Under the pieces are notes generated by a model. The model searched no databases and was not told where the DNA came from. It saw only the letters and a program-made list of their open reading frames with translations. DNA of 36,776 nucleotides, taken from the NCBI GenBank assembly GCA_022822625.1, contig JAJEAV010000016.1, forward strand, positions 1 through 36,776. The letters are read 5' to 3'. Of this stretch, positions 8,749 through 16,780 are shown piece after piece. The translations under genes and the position numbers were made by a program. The DNA is from Gammaproteobacteria bacterium (GTDB lineage: Bacteria; Pseudomonadota; Gammaproteobacteria; Arenicellales; Poriferihabitantaceae). The number at the start of each line of letters is the position of its first letter. Positions within the stretch are counted from its first letter, which is position 1.

Positions 8749-9066
8749 ATGGGTTCAATGAACATTACACTGTCTCCACATCGTACTCACGCTCGGTACT
8801 TTGCTGAGTATTTGCAATTCCCAGCCCTTGAGCGGGGAGAAATCGGTGGTACGAATGGATTCCGTGGTCTTCGGTGCCGCCCATTGTCAAGGAAGAATAC
8901 ACGTTCAAATTGGAAGCATGGAATGGGTTATCTTAATTATATCCTTCAAATTTGGCATATTTCATTTGATACTCTTGGCAATCTTTGTCACAATACCCTA
9001 CGATTAATAAGTAAATAACACCTGATTAATGATCAGGGATTTGTATACCAAACAGGAGACAATGAA
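8749..9066. other. divergent control region between att-like operon and aldehyde oxidoreductase operon
   Basis: A 318-base gene-free interval from which two operons are transcribed away from each other, so it must hold both promoters. The right half is AT-rich. An operator-like inverted repeat at 9021-9037 lies just upstream of the ferredoxin gene, whose ribosome-binding site aggaga precedes two closely spaced ATGs (9062 and 9067). I looked for a sigma-54 promoter around ttggcatatttcatttgat and did not find the required -12 GC. Short open frames here have no recognisable content. Confidence 0.5.
9021..9037. promoter_or_regulatory. inverted repeat, candidate operator for the aldehyde oxidoreductase operon
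   Basis: cctgat-taatg-atcagg is a perfect 6-bp inverted repeat with a 5-nt centre, 30 nt upstream of the first gene. The core TGAT-N5-ATCA recalls the FNR/CRP-family half-site TTGAT...ATCAA, but spacing is one base too long and the outer bases differ, so FNR binding is not claimed. It may instead be a local regulator's site or a 5'-UTR hairpin. Confidence 0.35.
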
Positions 9067-9543
9067 ATGCTACGATCGTTAAACATCAACCCTGATAAAT
9101 GTACCGGTTGCCTACAATGCGAAATGGCCTGCTCCTTCGAAAATGAAGGCGTGTTCAACCCCGCAAAATCCCGTATAAAGATATTCACATTTCACGATGA
9201 AGGCCGCTTTGTGCCCTACACGTGCACCCAGTGCGATGAAGCCTGGTGCCTACATGCCTGTCCGGTTGAAGCGATCAGGATGAATCGGGAAACCGGAGCC
9301 ATGGAAATTCTCGACTCGGTCTGTGTTGGCTGCAAGGTTTGTACCATCGCCTGTCCGTTCGGTACCGTCAACTACAACCAGACTACCGGAAAAGTCATCA
9401 AGTGTGACTTGTGCGGCGGTGACCCCCAGTGTGCACAAGCCTGCCCTACCGAGGCAATTACCTATGTCGATGCGGATGCTACGGGCCTGGAAAAAATGCG
9501 GGCCTGGGCCTCGAAAACCGACAACCAAGCCCACGCCAACTGA
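9067..9543 (+). CDS. aorA: polyferredoxin subunit of aldehyde oxidoreductase (AorA-like, four [4Fe-4S])
   Basis: A 158-residue electron-transfer protein with sixteen cysteines arranged for four [4Fe-4S] clusters: C12-C15-C18-C22, C53-C56-C61-C65, C86-C89-C92-C96 and C113-C116-C122-C126, each final cysteine followed by the usual loop (ACP in three cases). Such proteins (HycB/DmsB/YdhY type) pass electrons between a molybdenum or tungsten enzyme and a partner. Immediate neighbours are an AOR catalytic subunit 12 nt downstream, with a strong aaggagg site between, and an FAD oxidoreductase. This three-part layout matches the AorABC aldehyde oxidoreductase described from Aromatoleum. No twin-arginine or Sec signal is present, so the complex is cytosolic. 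The gene symbol follows that analogy; YdhY-like is the other possible name. Confidence 0.85.
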   Translation: MLRSLNINPDKCTGCLQCEMACSFENEGVFNPAKSRIKIFTFHDEGRFVPYTCTQCDEAWCLHACPVEAIRMNRETGAMEILDSVCVGCKVCTIACPFGTVNYNQTTGKVIKCDLCGGDPQCAQACPTEAITYVDADATGLEKMRAWASKTDNQAHAN

Positions 9544-9555
9544 AGGAGGACCATC

Positions 9556-11412
9556 ATGAGCTGGACAAGAAGAATTCTAAGAGTCAATCTTACCGAAGGA
9601 TCAATCAGTGAAGAGCCCCTCAATATGGAGTGGGCAGATCAGTACATTGGTCAACGCGGACTTGCAACCCGCTACTTTGTTGAAGAGACCGACCCCACAT
9701 GTGATCCACTGGGGCCGGACAATAAACTGATTTTTGCTACCGGTCCCTTGACCGGAACCATGGCTTCAACAGGTGGTCGCTACTCGGTGATTACCAAGGG
9801 CCCACTGACCGGAGCCATTGCTTGCTCGAACTCCGGCGGATTCATCGGTGCCGAACTCAAGTCGGCCGGCTGGGATATGGTGATTTGTGAAGGTCGCTCG
9901 CCCAGCCCGGTGATGCTGCACATCGTTGATGACAAGGTCAAACTGCTCCCGGCGGACGATCTATGGGGCAAGTCGGTCTGGGATACTGACAGGCTTATCC
10001 ATGAGAAGCTGCATGACCCGCAAATTCGGATTGCTGCCATTGGACGATCTGCGGAAGCAGGGTGCCTGTATGCTGCGATCATTAATGATTTGCACCGGGC
10101 AGCCGGCCGTTCCGGAGTCGGTACGGTAATGGCGTCAAAGAACCTGAAGGCAATGGCGGTGCGCGGTACCCAGGGTGTCGGCAATATCAAGGATCCAAAA
10201 TCGTTCATGCAAGTGACCGCTGAGCAAAAACAGGTTCTGGCAGAAAATGCGGTCACCGGACAGGGTCTGCCGGCCATGGGAACCCAGGTCCTGATGAACG
10301 TAATCAACGAGATCGGAGCATTGCCCACCAACAACATGCGTGAAGTGCAGTTCAAGGATGCCAACAAGATCAGTGCCGAAGCCATGGCGGAACCACGTGA
10401 TAGCGACGGCAAGCCAAACCTCACTACGAATGCAGCGTGTTTTGGTTGCACTATCGCTTGCGGGCGGATTTCCACGATTGACAAGGGACACTTTACGGTC
10501 GAGAACAAACCCGAATACTGGGGTAATTCCGGAGGACTGGAATATGAAGCAGCCTGGGCACTTGGCGCAGATACCGGGGTAGGTGACCTCGATGCCTTGA
10601 CCTATGCGAACTTCGTATGCAATGAAGACGGTTTTGATCCAATTTCTTTCGGTGCCACCGTGGCAGCGGCCATGGAACTGTTTGAGGAGGGCGTGATCAC
10701 GACCGGGCAAACCGATGGCATGGAACTTCGCTTTGGTTCCGCAGAAGCACTGGCCTGGTGTGCCGAAAAGGTTGCATCCGGTGAGGGCTTTGGTGCTGAC
10801 CTGGGTCTCGGCTCAAAACGTCTATGCGAAAAATACGGACGTCCTGAACTTTCGATGACCGTCAAGGGCCAGGAATTTCCTGCCTACGATCCGCGTGGTG
10901 TGCAAGGCATGGGTCTGACATATGCAACTTCTAACCGGGGAGCCTGTCACTTGAGAAGCTACACCGTGGCCTCGGAAGTACTGGGCATCCCCGAGAAGAC
11001 CGATCCCCTGTCAGTCGATGGGAAAGCCGGTCTGGTCAAGGCGTTTCAGGATGCGACCGCAGCAGTTGATTCAACTGGCCTGTGCGTATTCACGACCTTC
11101 GCCTGGTCACTGGACAACATTGCTCCGCAAGTGGACGCGGCCTGCGAAGGCGGCTGGACTGCTGAAAAACTGCTGGAGGCGGGAGAGCGTATCTGGAATC
11201 TTGAACGCGATTACAACATGCGTGCAGGGTTGACCGGGGCCGATGACAGTCTGCCCAAACGGTTGCTCAAGGATGCTGCCAAAACCGGTCCCGCAGAAGG
11301 CAAGGTGGCCGGTCTTGATGAAATGCTGCCGGAGTACTATCAGCTTAGAGGCTGGACACCGGATGGTCAGCTGACTGCCGAGACCCGAAGCAGGTTCGGA
11401 CTACCGGCATGA
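9556..11412 (+). CDS. aorB: tungsten/molybdenum aldehyde oxidoreductase catalytic subunit (AOR family)
   Basis: A 618-residue member of the aldehyde:ferredoxin oxidoreductase family, which oxidises aldehydes to acids (or the reverse) at a bis-tungstopterin or related cofactor. The N-terminal domain begins WTRRILRVNLTEGSI and carries the pterin-contact region TGPLTGTMASTGGRYSVITK and SGGFIGAELKSAGWD. The [4Fe-4S] ligands are C295, C298 and C302 (ACFGCTIACG) plus C510 (GLCVFTTF), matching the CX2CX3C + C pattern of Pyrococcus AOR. It starts behind aaggagg and its last four bases overlap the FAD subunit start (ATGA). Downstream MoaD- and MoaA-type genes supply cofactor assembly. Metal (W or Mo) and substrate cannot be read from sequence. 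Relatives include E. coli YdhV and BamB of benzoyl-CoA reductase, but the FAD partner favours an AorABC-type enzyme. Confidence 0.9.
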   Translation: MSWTRRILRVNLTEGSISEEPLNMEWADQYIGQRGLATRYFVEETDPTCDPLGPDNKLIFATGPLTGTMASTGGRYSVITKGPLTGAIACSNSGGFIGAELKSAGWDMVICEGRSPSPVMLHIVDDKVKLLPADDLWGKSVWDTDRLIHEKLHDPQIRIAAIGRSAEAGCLYAAIINDLHRAAGRSGVGTVMASKNLKAMAVRGTQGVGNIKDPKSFMQVTAEQKQVLAENAVTGQGLPAMGTQVLMNVINEIGALPTNNMREVQFKDANKISAEAMAEPRDSDGKPNLTTNAACFGCTIACGRISTIDKGHFTVENKPEYWGNSGGLEYEAAWALGADTGVGDLDALTYANFVCNEDGFDPISFGATVAAAMELFEEGVITTGQTDGMELRFGSAEALAWCAEKVASGEGFGADLGLGSKRLCEKYGRPELSMTVKGQEFPAYDPRGVQGMGLTYATSNRGACHLRSYTVASEVLGIPEKTDPLSVDGKAGLVKAFQDATAAVDSTGLCVFTTFAWSLDNIAPQVDAACEGGWTAEKLLEAGERIWNLERDYNMRAGLTGADDSLPKRLLKDAAKTGPAEGKVAGLDEMLPEYYQLRGWTPDGQLTAETRSRFGLPA

Positions 11413-12653
11413 CCTATGTCATCGTGGGTTCCGGCCCGGCAGGGGTCGTAGCGGCGGAAACCATCTGCAAGCTTGACCCCAACGGCCAGGTGGTGATGGT
11501 TGGTGATGAACCGGATCCGCCATACTCCCGTATGGCCATTCCCTACCTGCTCATCAACAACATTGACGAACAGGGAACGTACCTGAGGAAGGATCCGGAA
11601 CATTTTGGCAACGCCATCAAGCATGTGCACGGGGTCGCCGAGTCGGTTGATGCCGAGGCAAAAACCCTGATCCTCGCCGATGGCCGGAAACTCGACTACG
11701 AGGCATTGCTGGTCTCAACCGGTTCCAGGCCGATTCTTCCGCCAGTGCCGGGTATCGATGGTGAACGGGTTACCACTTGCTGGACCCTGGAAGATGCCCG
11801 AAAAATCACCGCAACACTGAAGCCCGATGCCTCGGTGGTGTTGATTGGTGCCGGGTTTATCGGCTGCATCATCCTTGAGGCACTGGTCTCCTCCGGTGCC
11901 AATCTGACAGTGGTCGAGATGGGAGACAGAATGGTCCCGCGAATGCTCGATGAAACCAGCGGCGGGTTGCTCAAGAAATGGTGTCAGGAAAAAGGCGTCA
12001 ATGTGATGACCAGTGCACAGGTCGAATCCATTGATCATCATTCGGATAAAGCGGTTGTCAAAATCAGCAATGATCGACATGTTGAGGCAGAACTGGTGAT
12101 TTCTGCTGCCGGGGTTCGTGCCAATGCCGATTTTCTGGAAGGAACCGAAATAGAACTGAAAAATGGGGCAGTAGCGGTAGATCGCTACATGTGCTCATCG
12201 GTGCCGGGTATCTATGCAGCTGGCGATGCCGCCTGCGGTCTTGATTTTTCGACCAGCGACTACTCGGTGCAGGCGATTCAGCCGACAGCCGTGGAGCATG
12301 GTCGGGTTGCAGCAGCCAACATGGTCAGGCATGGATCAGTGCTGCATCAGGGCTGCATCAACATGAATGTGCTGGATACCATTGGACTCGTTTCGGTTTC
12401 ATACGGGCAGTGGCAAGGGGTTGAAGGCGGAGACCATGCAGCACTTCTGGATCGTGATCGGTTTCGCTATATCAACCTCCAGTTTGATGGAGATACGCTG
12501 GTCGGTGCCAATACTCTGGGTATCACACAACACATTGGCATATTGCGTGGGTTGATTCAAGGGCAGTTCAAGCTGGGCAAGTGGAAACAGCGCCTTATGG
12601 ATAATCCGATGCAACTCATGGAAGCCTATCTCGCTGCAACACAGGGAGCCTGA
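11409..12653 (+). CDS. aorC: FAD-dependent pyridine nucleotide oxidoreductase subunit (AorC-like)
   Basis: A 414-residue flavoprotein of the two-dinucleotide-binding-domain family. The FAD site is YVIVGSGPAGVVAAETI at the N-terminus, the NAD(P)H site VVLIGAGFIGCIILEAL near 140, and the second FAD contact GIYAAGDAACG near 270. The active-site region lacks the CxxxxC of disulfide reductases, so it resembles nitrite/rubredoxin/ferredoxin-type NAD reductases. Overlapping the AOR catalytic gene by 4 nt, it most likely links the aldehyde enzyme to NAD+/NADH, as AorC does in Aromatoleum. That would let aldehyde oxidation reduce NAD directly, or NADH drive acid reduction with other donors. A 22-nt hairpin directly follows the stop codon. 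Confidence 0.85.
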   Translation: MTYVIVGSGPAGVVAAETICKLDPNGQVVMVGDEPDPPYSRMAIPYLLINNIDEQGTYLRKDPEHFGNAIKHVHGVAESVDAEAKTLILADGRKLDYEALLVSTGSRPILPPVPGIDGERVTTCWTLEDARKITATLKPDASVVLIGAGFIGCIILEALVSSGANLTVVEMGDRMVPRMLDETSGGLLKKWCQEKGVNVMTSAQVESIDHHSDKAVVKISNDRHVEAELVISAAGVRANADFLEGTEIELKNGAVAVDRYMCSSVPGIYAAGDAACGLDFSTSDYSVQAIQPTAVEHGRVAAANMVRHGSVLHQGCINMNVLDTIGLVSVSYGQWQGVEGGDHAALLDRDRFRYINLQFDGDTLVGANTLGITQHIGILRGLIQGQFKLGKWKQRLMDNPMQLMEAYLAATQGA

Positions 12654-12673
12654 ATATCCGATACTGGATATTC
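12652..12673 (+). promoter_or_regulatory. intercistronic hairpin between enzyme-subunit and cofactor genes
   Basis: GAATATCC-gatact-GGATATTC is a perfect 8-bp inverted repeat beginning within the aorC stop codon and ending 13 nt before the MoaD-like start. There is no T run, so it is not a terminator. In operons, such stems can stabilise the upstream mRNA and lower expression of downstream genes, which would fit the need for more enzyme subunit than cofactor protein. That role is inferred. Confidence 0.5.
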
Positions 12674-12686
12674 CCGATGACGCACC

Positions 12687-12935
12687 ATGAATGTAACGTT
12701 CAAGCTGTTTGCTTCATTGGCAACATATCTACCCGATGGTGCCAAGGACAATGCGGTTGAGATTGAGATAGACAGGGACGCCACGCCAAATCAGCTCATT
12801 GAGCGTTTTCGCCTGCCGGAGCGGGAAGTGCATCTGGTCCTGAAAAACGGGGTGTTTCTGCAGCCATCTGATAGAAATACCCCGCTTGAACATCAGGACG
12901 TGCTGGCGATTTGGCCGCCGGTGGCAGGAGGATGA
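12687..12935 (+). CDS. MoaD/ThiS-family sulfur carrier protein, copy 1
   Basis: An 82-residue ubiquitin-fold protein starting MNVTFKLFASLATYLP and ending WPPVAGG. MoaD-type carriers need a C-terminal Gly-Gly, which is adenylated and thiocarboxylated so that sulfur can be delivered to precursor Z when molybdopterin synthase (MoaD-MoaE) builds the pterin dithiolene. The GG is present, and ...HQDVLAIWPPVAGG matches the usual terminal strand. No moaE or moeB is in the window, so these must come from elsewhere or from the unrecognised neighbour. The last codons (gga gga tga) also form the ribosome-binding site of the next gene, and the stop overlaps its ATG. A second copy lies 300 nt downstream; the two differ clearly, so they are not a recent duplication. 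Confidence 0.85.
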   Translation: MNVTFKLFASLATYLPDGAKDNAVEIEIDRDATPNQLIERFRLPEREVHLVLKNGVFLQPSDRNTPLEHQDVLAIWPPVAGG

Positions 12936-13234
12936 GAAACAGCATTTCCCGGCAATATCGTGCGGAGATGGGGTATTCCAGAGATGAGTTGCTACGGGAA
13001 ATCCATAACGCAGTCGCACCCTATCCAGTCACCATGCAGGAAGACGGGGTTGTGGTCATGCGTCTTGATGGTCGCTCTGCGATGCTCATGATTGGCAATG
13101 ACCGCACCCGCACACTCGGTTCACTGGTTTTGCCAGTCATTGACGTAACGATTCATTTTGAGAATTTTACCGAACAAAAGTACAGGGAGTTTGTTGACCG
13201 GTTTCGAATTCGTCTGCAACGAGGAGGAGGTTAA
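12932..13234 (+). CDS. unrecognised 100-aa protein between two MoaD-like carriers
   Basis: Not recognised. From the ATG at 12932, which overlaps the preceding stop (ATGA), it is 100 residues. A second start, MGYSRDELLREI at about residue 14, is possible. The N-terminal half predicts a helix (SRDELLREIHNAVAPY), then strands VTMQEDGVVVMRLDG and SAMLMIGNDRTRTLGSLVLPVIDVTIHFEN, and a final helix EQKYREFVDRFRIRL: a small alpha/beta fold without cysteines or metal motifs. It ends in Gly-Gly-Gly, but gaggaggagg is also the ribosome-binding site of the next gene, so the glycines may be incidental. Its position, coupled on both sides to MoaD-like genes in an aldehyde oxidoreductase operon, suggests a cofactor-assembly or insertion role, perhaps a partner of the carriers. 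That role is inference from context only. Confidence 0.75.
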   Translation: MRNSISRQYRAEMGYSRDELLREIHNAVAPYPVTMQEDGVVVMRLDGRSAMLMIGNDRTRTLGSLVLPVIDVTIHFENFTEQKYREFVDRFRIRLQRGGG

Positions 13235-13236
13235 AG

Positions 13237-13485
13237 GTGAAAATCACGGTCAAGTTGTTCTCGAGCCTGATGGAACATCTGCCACCGGGATCGTCAGGCA
13301 ACACAATCGAATTGATTGAAAATTCACCACTGACCCCCACAGATATCATGGAGCGTCTGAAAGTTCCGAAAACGGAAGTGAGAACCATGATGTTGAACGG
13401 TACTTTTCTTCCTGAACAGGAACGGCGCAAGGCATTGCAGGATGGTGATGTCCTGTCGCTATGGCCGGCTATCCAGGGAGGCTGA
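13237..13485 (+). CDS. MoaD/ThiS-family sulfur carrier protein, copy 2
   Basis: An 82-residue carrier starting with GTG (gtg aaa atc acg gtc), 7 nt after a strong gaggaggagg site; no ATG is available upstream in frame. It begins KITVKLFSSLMEHLPPGSSG and ends LSLWPAIQGG, with the C-terminal Gly-Gly required for thiocarboxylate formation. It has the same length as copy 1 and shares the pattern LF-SL---LP, LKVP-TEV, MLNGTFL, DVL-LWP---GG, while differing at most other positions. Two carriers in one operon suggests distinct partners, for example one for pterin dithiolene formation and one for another sulfur transfer, or a heterodimeric arrangement. It lies 30 nt before moaA. Confidence 0.85.
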   Translation: MKITVKLFSSLMEHLPPGSSGNTIELIENSPLTPTDIMERLKVPKTEVRTMMLNGTFLPEQERRKALQDGDVLSLWPAIQGG

Positions 13486-13515
13486 ATCCTGCGTTTTCCA
13501 CGACTTGTTACAGCC

Positions 13516-14574
13516 ATGATCACAGATTTGAACGAAGTCCCCCGAACTGCAGTAACAGACCGGTTCCATCGACCGTTGAAGGATTTGCGCATTTCGGTTA
13601 CCGACCGATGCAATTTCCGTTGCGGATATTGCATGCCGAAGGATGTGTTCGGGAAGAACCATTCATTTTTAAGTTCCAATCAACTTCTCGGATATGAGGA
13701 TATTGAGCGCCTGGTCAGAATCTTTTCGAAACTGGGCGTTCGCAAGATCAGGTTGACGGGTGGAGAGCCCTTGCTGCGCAAGGATCTGGAAGATCTTGTC
13801 AGCAAAATTGCCGGTGTGGCAGGCATTGTCGACATTGCCCTGACCACTAATGCATCCCTGCTGAGTCATGCACGTGCTGTTTCACTGTACGAGGCGGGCG
13901 TTCATCGTCTCAATATCAGTCTTGATGCCTTGACGCCGGAGATCTACGAGAAGATCAATCAGGTGCCGGCTCCCCTTGAGGATATTCTGGACGGTATCGA
14001 AAACGCCCTGAAAGTTCCCTATCAGGCCATCAAGATCAACATGGTGGTACAAAAGGGCGTTAACGAGTGTGATATTCTGTCAATGTGTGAGCGCTTCCGG
14101 GGTACGGGTGCCATCTTGCGATTTATCGAGTTCATGGATGTCGGCAATCACAACCGCTGGAATCTCGACAAGGTGTTTACCGCCAAGGAGATGGCTGATG
14201 TCATTCATCCTGTCTATCCGATTGAGCCAATCAAGGCCAACTATCGGGGGGAGGTTTCCAAGCGCTGGAAGTATCTGGATGGTCAGGGTGAGGTCGGAAT
14301 CATCTCGTCCATTACCCAACCATTTTGTGGTGACTGCGCACGAGCCAGGTTGTCTGCCAAAGGCGAGGTGTACACCTGTCTTTTTGCTTCAGCCGGATAC
14401 GACTTGAGACCCTTGCTGGATAGCCAGCTGGACGATACGGAGATTCTCCAGAAGCTTCATCATTTGTGGCAGGACCGCAAGGATCGTTACTCCATGGATC
14501 GTCTGTCACAGGGAGACTTGAAACCCCTTGGTCGCACCAGTCAGAAGGTTGAGATGTCCTATATTGGGGGATAA
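13516..14574 (+). CDS. moaA: GTP 3',8-cyclase MoaA
   Basis: A radical-SAM enzyme that converts GTP to 3',8-cH2GTP, the first step of molybdenum/tungsten pterin cofactor synthesis. The radical-SAM cluster ligands are C32, C36 and C39 (CNFRCGYC), followed by the TGGEP SAM-binding motif. The auxiliary cluster ligands are C271, C274 and C288 (CGDCARARLS and VYTCLF), with the spacing of E. coli MoaA. The C-terminus ends YIGG, and this Gly-Gly tail is needed for catalysis. The start MITDLNEVPRTAVTDRFHRPLKDLRIS matches family N-termini. At 352 residues it is slightly longer than the usual ~330. It is the last gene of the aldehyde oxidoreductase operon, which suggests cofactor supply dedicated to that enzyme; a housekeeping moaA may exist elsewhere. 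Confidence 0.95.
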   Translation: MITDLNEVPRTAVTDRFHRPLKDLRISVTDRCNFRCGYCMPKDVFGKNHSFLSSNQLLGYEDIERLVRIFSKLGVRKIRLTGGEPLLRKDLEDLVSKIAGVAGIVDIALTTNASLLSHARAVSLYEAGVHRLNISLDALTPEIYEKINQVPAPLEDILDGIENALKVPYQAIKINMVVQKGVNECDILSMCERFRGTGAILRFIEFMDVGNHNRWNLDKVFTAKEMADVIHPVYPIEPIKANYRGEVSKRWKYLDGQGEVGIISSITQPFCGDCARARLSAKGEVYTCLFASAGYDLRPLLDSQLDDTEILQKLHHLWQDRKDRYSMDRLSQGDLKPLGRTSQKVEMSYIGG

Positions 14575-14580
14575 ACCGAG

Positions 14581-14603
14581 CGGGATTGGCTGATATAATC
14601 CCG
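14581..14603 (+). terminator. hairpin after moaA, weak terminator or fabA promoter element
   Basis: CGGGATT-ggctgatat-AATCCCG forms a perfect 7-bp stem 6 nt after the moaA stop. No T tract follows, so a rho-independent terminator is doubtful. The same bases include tataat at 14594-14599, a perfect -10 hexamer about 90 nt upstream of fabA, but no convincing -35 lies 16-18 nt before it. Either reading is tentative. Confidence 0.35.
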
Positions 14604-14687
14604 GATCAAGATATCGGTTGTTTCAACAAGGCTGAAGCCAAGTAGATCGCAGGCACTACAGATCTGGTTACTGGAAACAATTCTCGA

Positions 14688-15263
14688 ATGCAAGATGGGG
14701 CAGACTTGAACATCAAGAAGACATCCTATTCAAAACAGGAATTGCTTGAATGTGCCCATGGCCGAATGTTTGGGTGCGGTAATGCTCAATTGCCACTCCC
14801 CAACATGCTGATGTTCGATCGCATCACTCATATTGATGAAGATGGCGGTGAATACGGAAAGGGAATGGTTATGGCCGAACTGGACATTGATCCGGACCTG
14901 TGGTTTTTTCAATGCCATTTTGAAGGGGACCCGGTGATGCCGGGATGCCTGGGGCTGGATGCCTTGTGGCAATTGATCGGGTTTTCCCTAGGGTGGCGTG
15001 GTGGTCAGGGACATGGTCGTGCTCTGGGGTCCGGAGAGATCAAGTTTATCGGCCAGATTACCCCGCAAAACCATGTGGTCTCGTATCAGATTGATTTCAA
15101 GCGGGTCATTATGCGCAAGCTGGTAATGGGTATAGCAGATGGATTAGTCAGCGTTGACAGCCAGGTCGTATACCGATGCAAGGATCTTCGGGTGGGCTTG
15201 TTCCGGGATGCGGTCAATGGATACAGCGAGACCGTTGCGACGGATGGCGGGGGGTTCCAATGA
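14688..15263 (+). CDS. fabA: 3-hydroxydecanoyl-ACP dehydratase/isomerase FabA
   Basis: FabA dehydrates 3-hydroxyacyl-ACP and isomerises trans-2- to cis-3-decenoyl-ACP, which introduces the double bond of bacterial unsaturated fatty acids. Hot-dog-fold motifs are plain: [32 protein letters not shown] with catalytic H77, and LGLDALWQL with catalytic D91; the 14-residue spacing equals that of E. coli H70/D84. Also present are [10 protein letters not shown] and [15 protein letters not shown]. At 191 residues it is about 20 longer than E. coli FabA, with an N-terminal extension of about 7 residues and a C-terminal tail of about 12. It is followed on the same strand by fabB, the usual partner. A cytosolic homodimer is expected. 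Confidence 0.96.
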   Translation: MQDGADLNIKKTSYSKQELLECAHGRMFGCGNAQLPLPNMLMFDRITHIDEDGGEYGKGMVMAELDIDPDLWFFQCHFEGDPVMPGCLGLDALWQLIGFSLGWRGGQGHGRALGSGEIKFIGQITPQNHVVSYQIDFKRVIMRKLVMGIADGLVSVDSQVVYRCKDLRVGLFRDAVNGYSETVATDGGGFQ

Positions 15264-15385
15264 TCATGCCTGGCAATACTCGCATCAGGACCCAACGCCG
15301 GATTTCCGGTATCGGAAACTGGGGAACTATACCAACTCCATGTAATCCCCTTTCATTTTCAGCCCTTCACTATTGAAATCGAACA

Positions 15386-16606
15386 ATGAGGCGAGTCGTC
15401 ATAACAGGGATGGGTATTGTCAGCAGTTTGGGCAATAACTGCGAGGAGGTCAGGCAATCACTACGTAACGGGCAAAGCGGAATTGTCAAGGCAGATGAAT
15501 ATGTCGAGCTTGGTATGCGAAGCCAGGTGCATGGTGCGATCAAAATGGATGCAGGCAGCAGAATTGAACGGAAAATCTATCGCTTTATGGGCGATGCTGC
15601 TGCCTATAGCCACATTGCCATGCAAGAGGCCATTGACCAATCCGGGCTAGAGGAAGAGCAGGTTAGCAATGAACGTACCGGATTGTTGTTGGGTACGGGC
15701 GGTGCATCACCGGAAAACTTAGTTAAGAGCGCCGATATCCTGAGGGAGAAAGGAGTCAGAAGGGTTGGTCCCTATATGGTGACCAGGACCATGTCCAGCA
15801 CAATTCCGGCATGTGTCGGTACGGCTTTCAGGATCAAGGGTATTTCGTATTCGATCAGTTCGGCCTGTTCAACCAGCGCACACTGCATAGGACACGGTGC
15901 AGAGCTGATTCAGATGGGCAAGCAGGATGTGGTTTTTGCCGGTGGGGGAGATGAACTGCACTGGTCTCTGTCGGTACTGTTTGATGCCATGGGAGCATTG
16001 TCCTCATCCTATAACGATACTCCGGAACGTGCTTCGAGGCCCTATGATCGGGACCGGGATGGCTTTGTGATTTCAGGCGGAGCGGGAGTGGTTGTACTGG
16101 AGGATTTTGAATATGCTCGCCGCCGAGATGCCAGAATTCTTGCCGAGCTAGTTGGTTATGGAGCTACCTCGGATGGATATGACATGGTTCAGCCTTCCGG
16201 AGAAGGGGCCGTGCGATGTATGAAGCAGGCTATTGCAGGCGTTGATGGACCAATTCGGTATATCAACGCCCACGGAACCAGCACGCCGATAGGAGATGTG
16301 CGAGAACTTGACGCGATCAGGGAGGTTTTTCCTGAAGACTGTCCACAAATCAGCTCAACAAAATCCCTGAGCGGTCATGCATTGGGTGCGGCGGGTGTCA
16401 ATGAATCCATTTATACGATGTTGATGATGGAGTCCGATTTCATCTGCGGTTCGGCAAACATTGAAAATATCGATGAAGCGGCCCGGGATTTCCCGATTGT
16501 GACTTCAACAACAGATCACCCGGATATCGATCTTGCAATGAGTAATAGTTTCGGTTTTGGAGGAACCAATTGCTCTCTGGTATTTCGCAAGTGGCGAGAG
16601 GGGTGA
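15386..16606 (+). CDS. fabB: 3-oxoacyl-ACP synthase I FabB
   Basis: The condensing enzyme that elongates cis-3-decenoyl-ACP from FabA, committing it to unsaturated fatty acids. The thiolase-fold Cys-His-His triad is present: C161 in [11 protein letters not shown]296 in INAHGTSTP and H331 in [10 protein letters not shown], only two residues offset from E. coli (163/298/333). The start [18 protein letters not shown] and the end [18 protein letters not shown] are typical, and 406 residues is the standard length. The gap to fabA is 122 nt, so a shared transcript is likely though a second promoter is possible. The pair marks the FabA/FabB anaerobic route to unsaturated lipids rather than FabM or desaturases. 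Confidence 0.97.
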   Translation: MRRVVITGMGIVSSLGNNCEEVRQSLRNGQSGIVKADEYVELGMRSQVHGAIKMDAGSRIERKIYRFMGDAAAYSHIAMQEAIDQSGLEEEQVSNERTGLLLGTGGASPENLVKSADILREKGVRRVGPYMVTRTMSSTIPACVGTAFRIKGISYSISSACSTSAHCIGHGAELIQMGKQDVVFAGGGDELHWSLSVLFDAMGALSSSYNDTPERASRPYDRDRDGFVISGGAGVVVLEDFEYARRRDARILAELVGYGATSDGYDMVQPSGEGAVRCMKQAIAGVDGPIRYINAHGTSTPIGDVRELDAIREVFPEDCPQISSTKSLSGHALGAAGVNESIYTMLMMESDFICGSANIENIDEAARDFPIVTSTTDHPDIDLAMSNSFGFGGTNCSLVFRKWREG

Positions 16607-16733
16607 TGGCATTTTGTGTAACGGTATCTGCGATGGAGAGATTGCACAGTGCCTGGTACAACTCCCCCGGGTTTTACTGGAAGATGGTGGTTTTTAGGCC
16701 AGCAAGCCATGTCACGGCACCAATACGCCTACC

Positions 16734-16756
16734 CCATGGCTCAACGTTAGCCATGG
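16734..16756. repeat. perfect inverted repeat upstream of ctaA
   Basis: CCATGGCT-caacgtt-AGCCATGG is an 8-bp perfect inverted repeat around a 7-nt centre that itself contains aacgtt. A third ccatggc lies at 16779-16785. No T run follows, so termination of fabB is not strongly supported; an operator or mRNA structure for the ctaA operon is the alternative. Confidence 0.5.
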
Positions 16757-16780
16757 TCATGATGCCTGGGGTATTCTGCC

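Noticed and set aside
8931..8980. sigma-54 promoter before the aldehyde oxidoreductase operon
   Set aside because: A ttggca is present, but the -12 GC at the required spacing is missing.
9021..9037. canonical FNR box
   Set aside because: The half-sites are TGAT/ATCA but are separated by five bases instead of four, and the outer bases are not TT/AA.
9780..10710. long minus-strand frames (242 and 191 codons) opposite the AOR gene
   Set aside because: They are antisense shadows of a gene with clear cofactor and cluster motifs.
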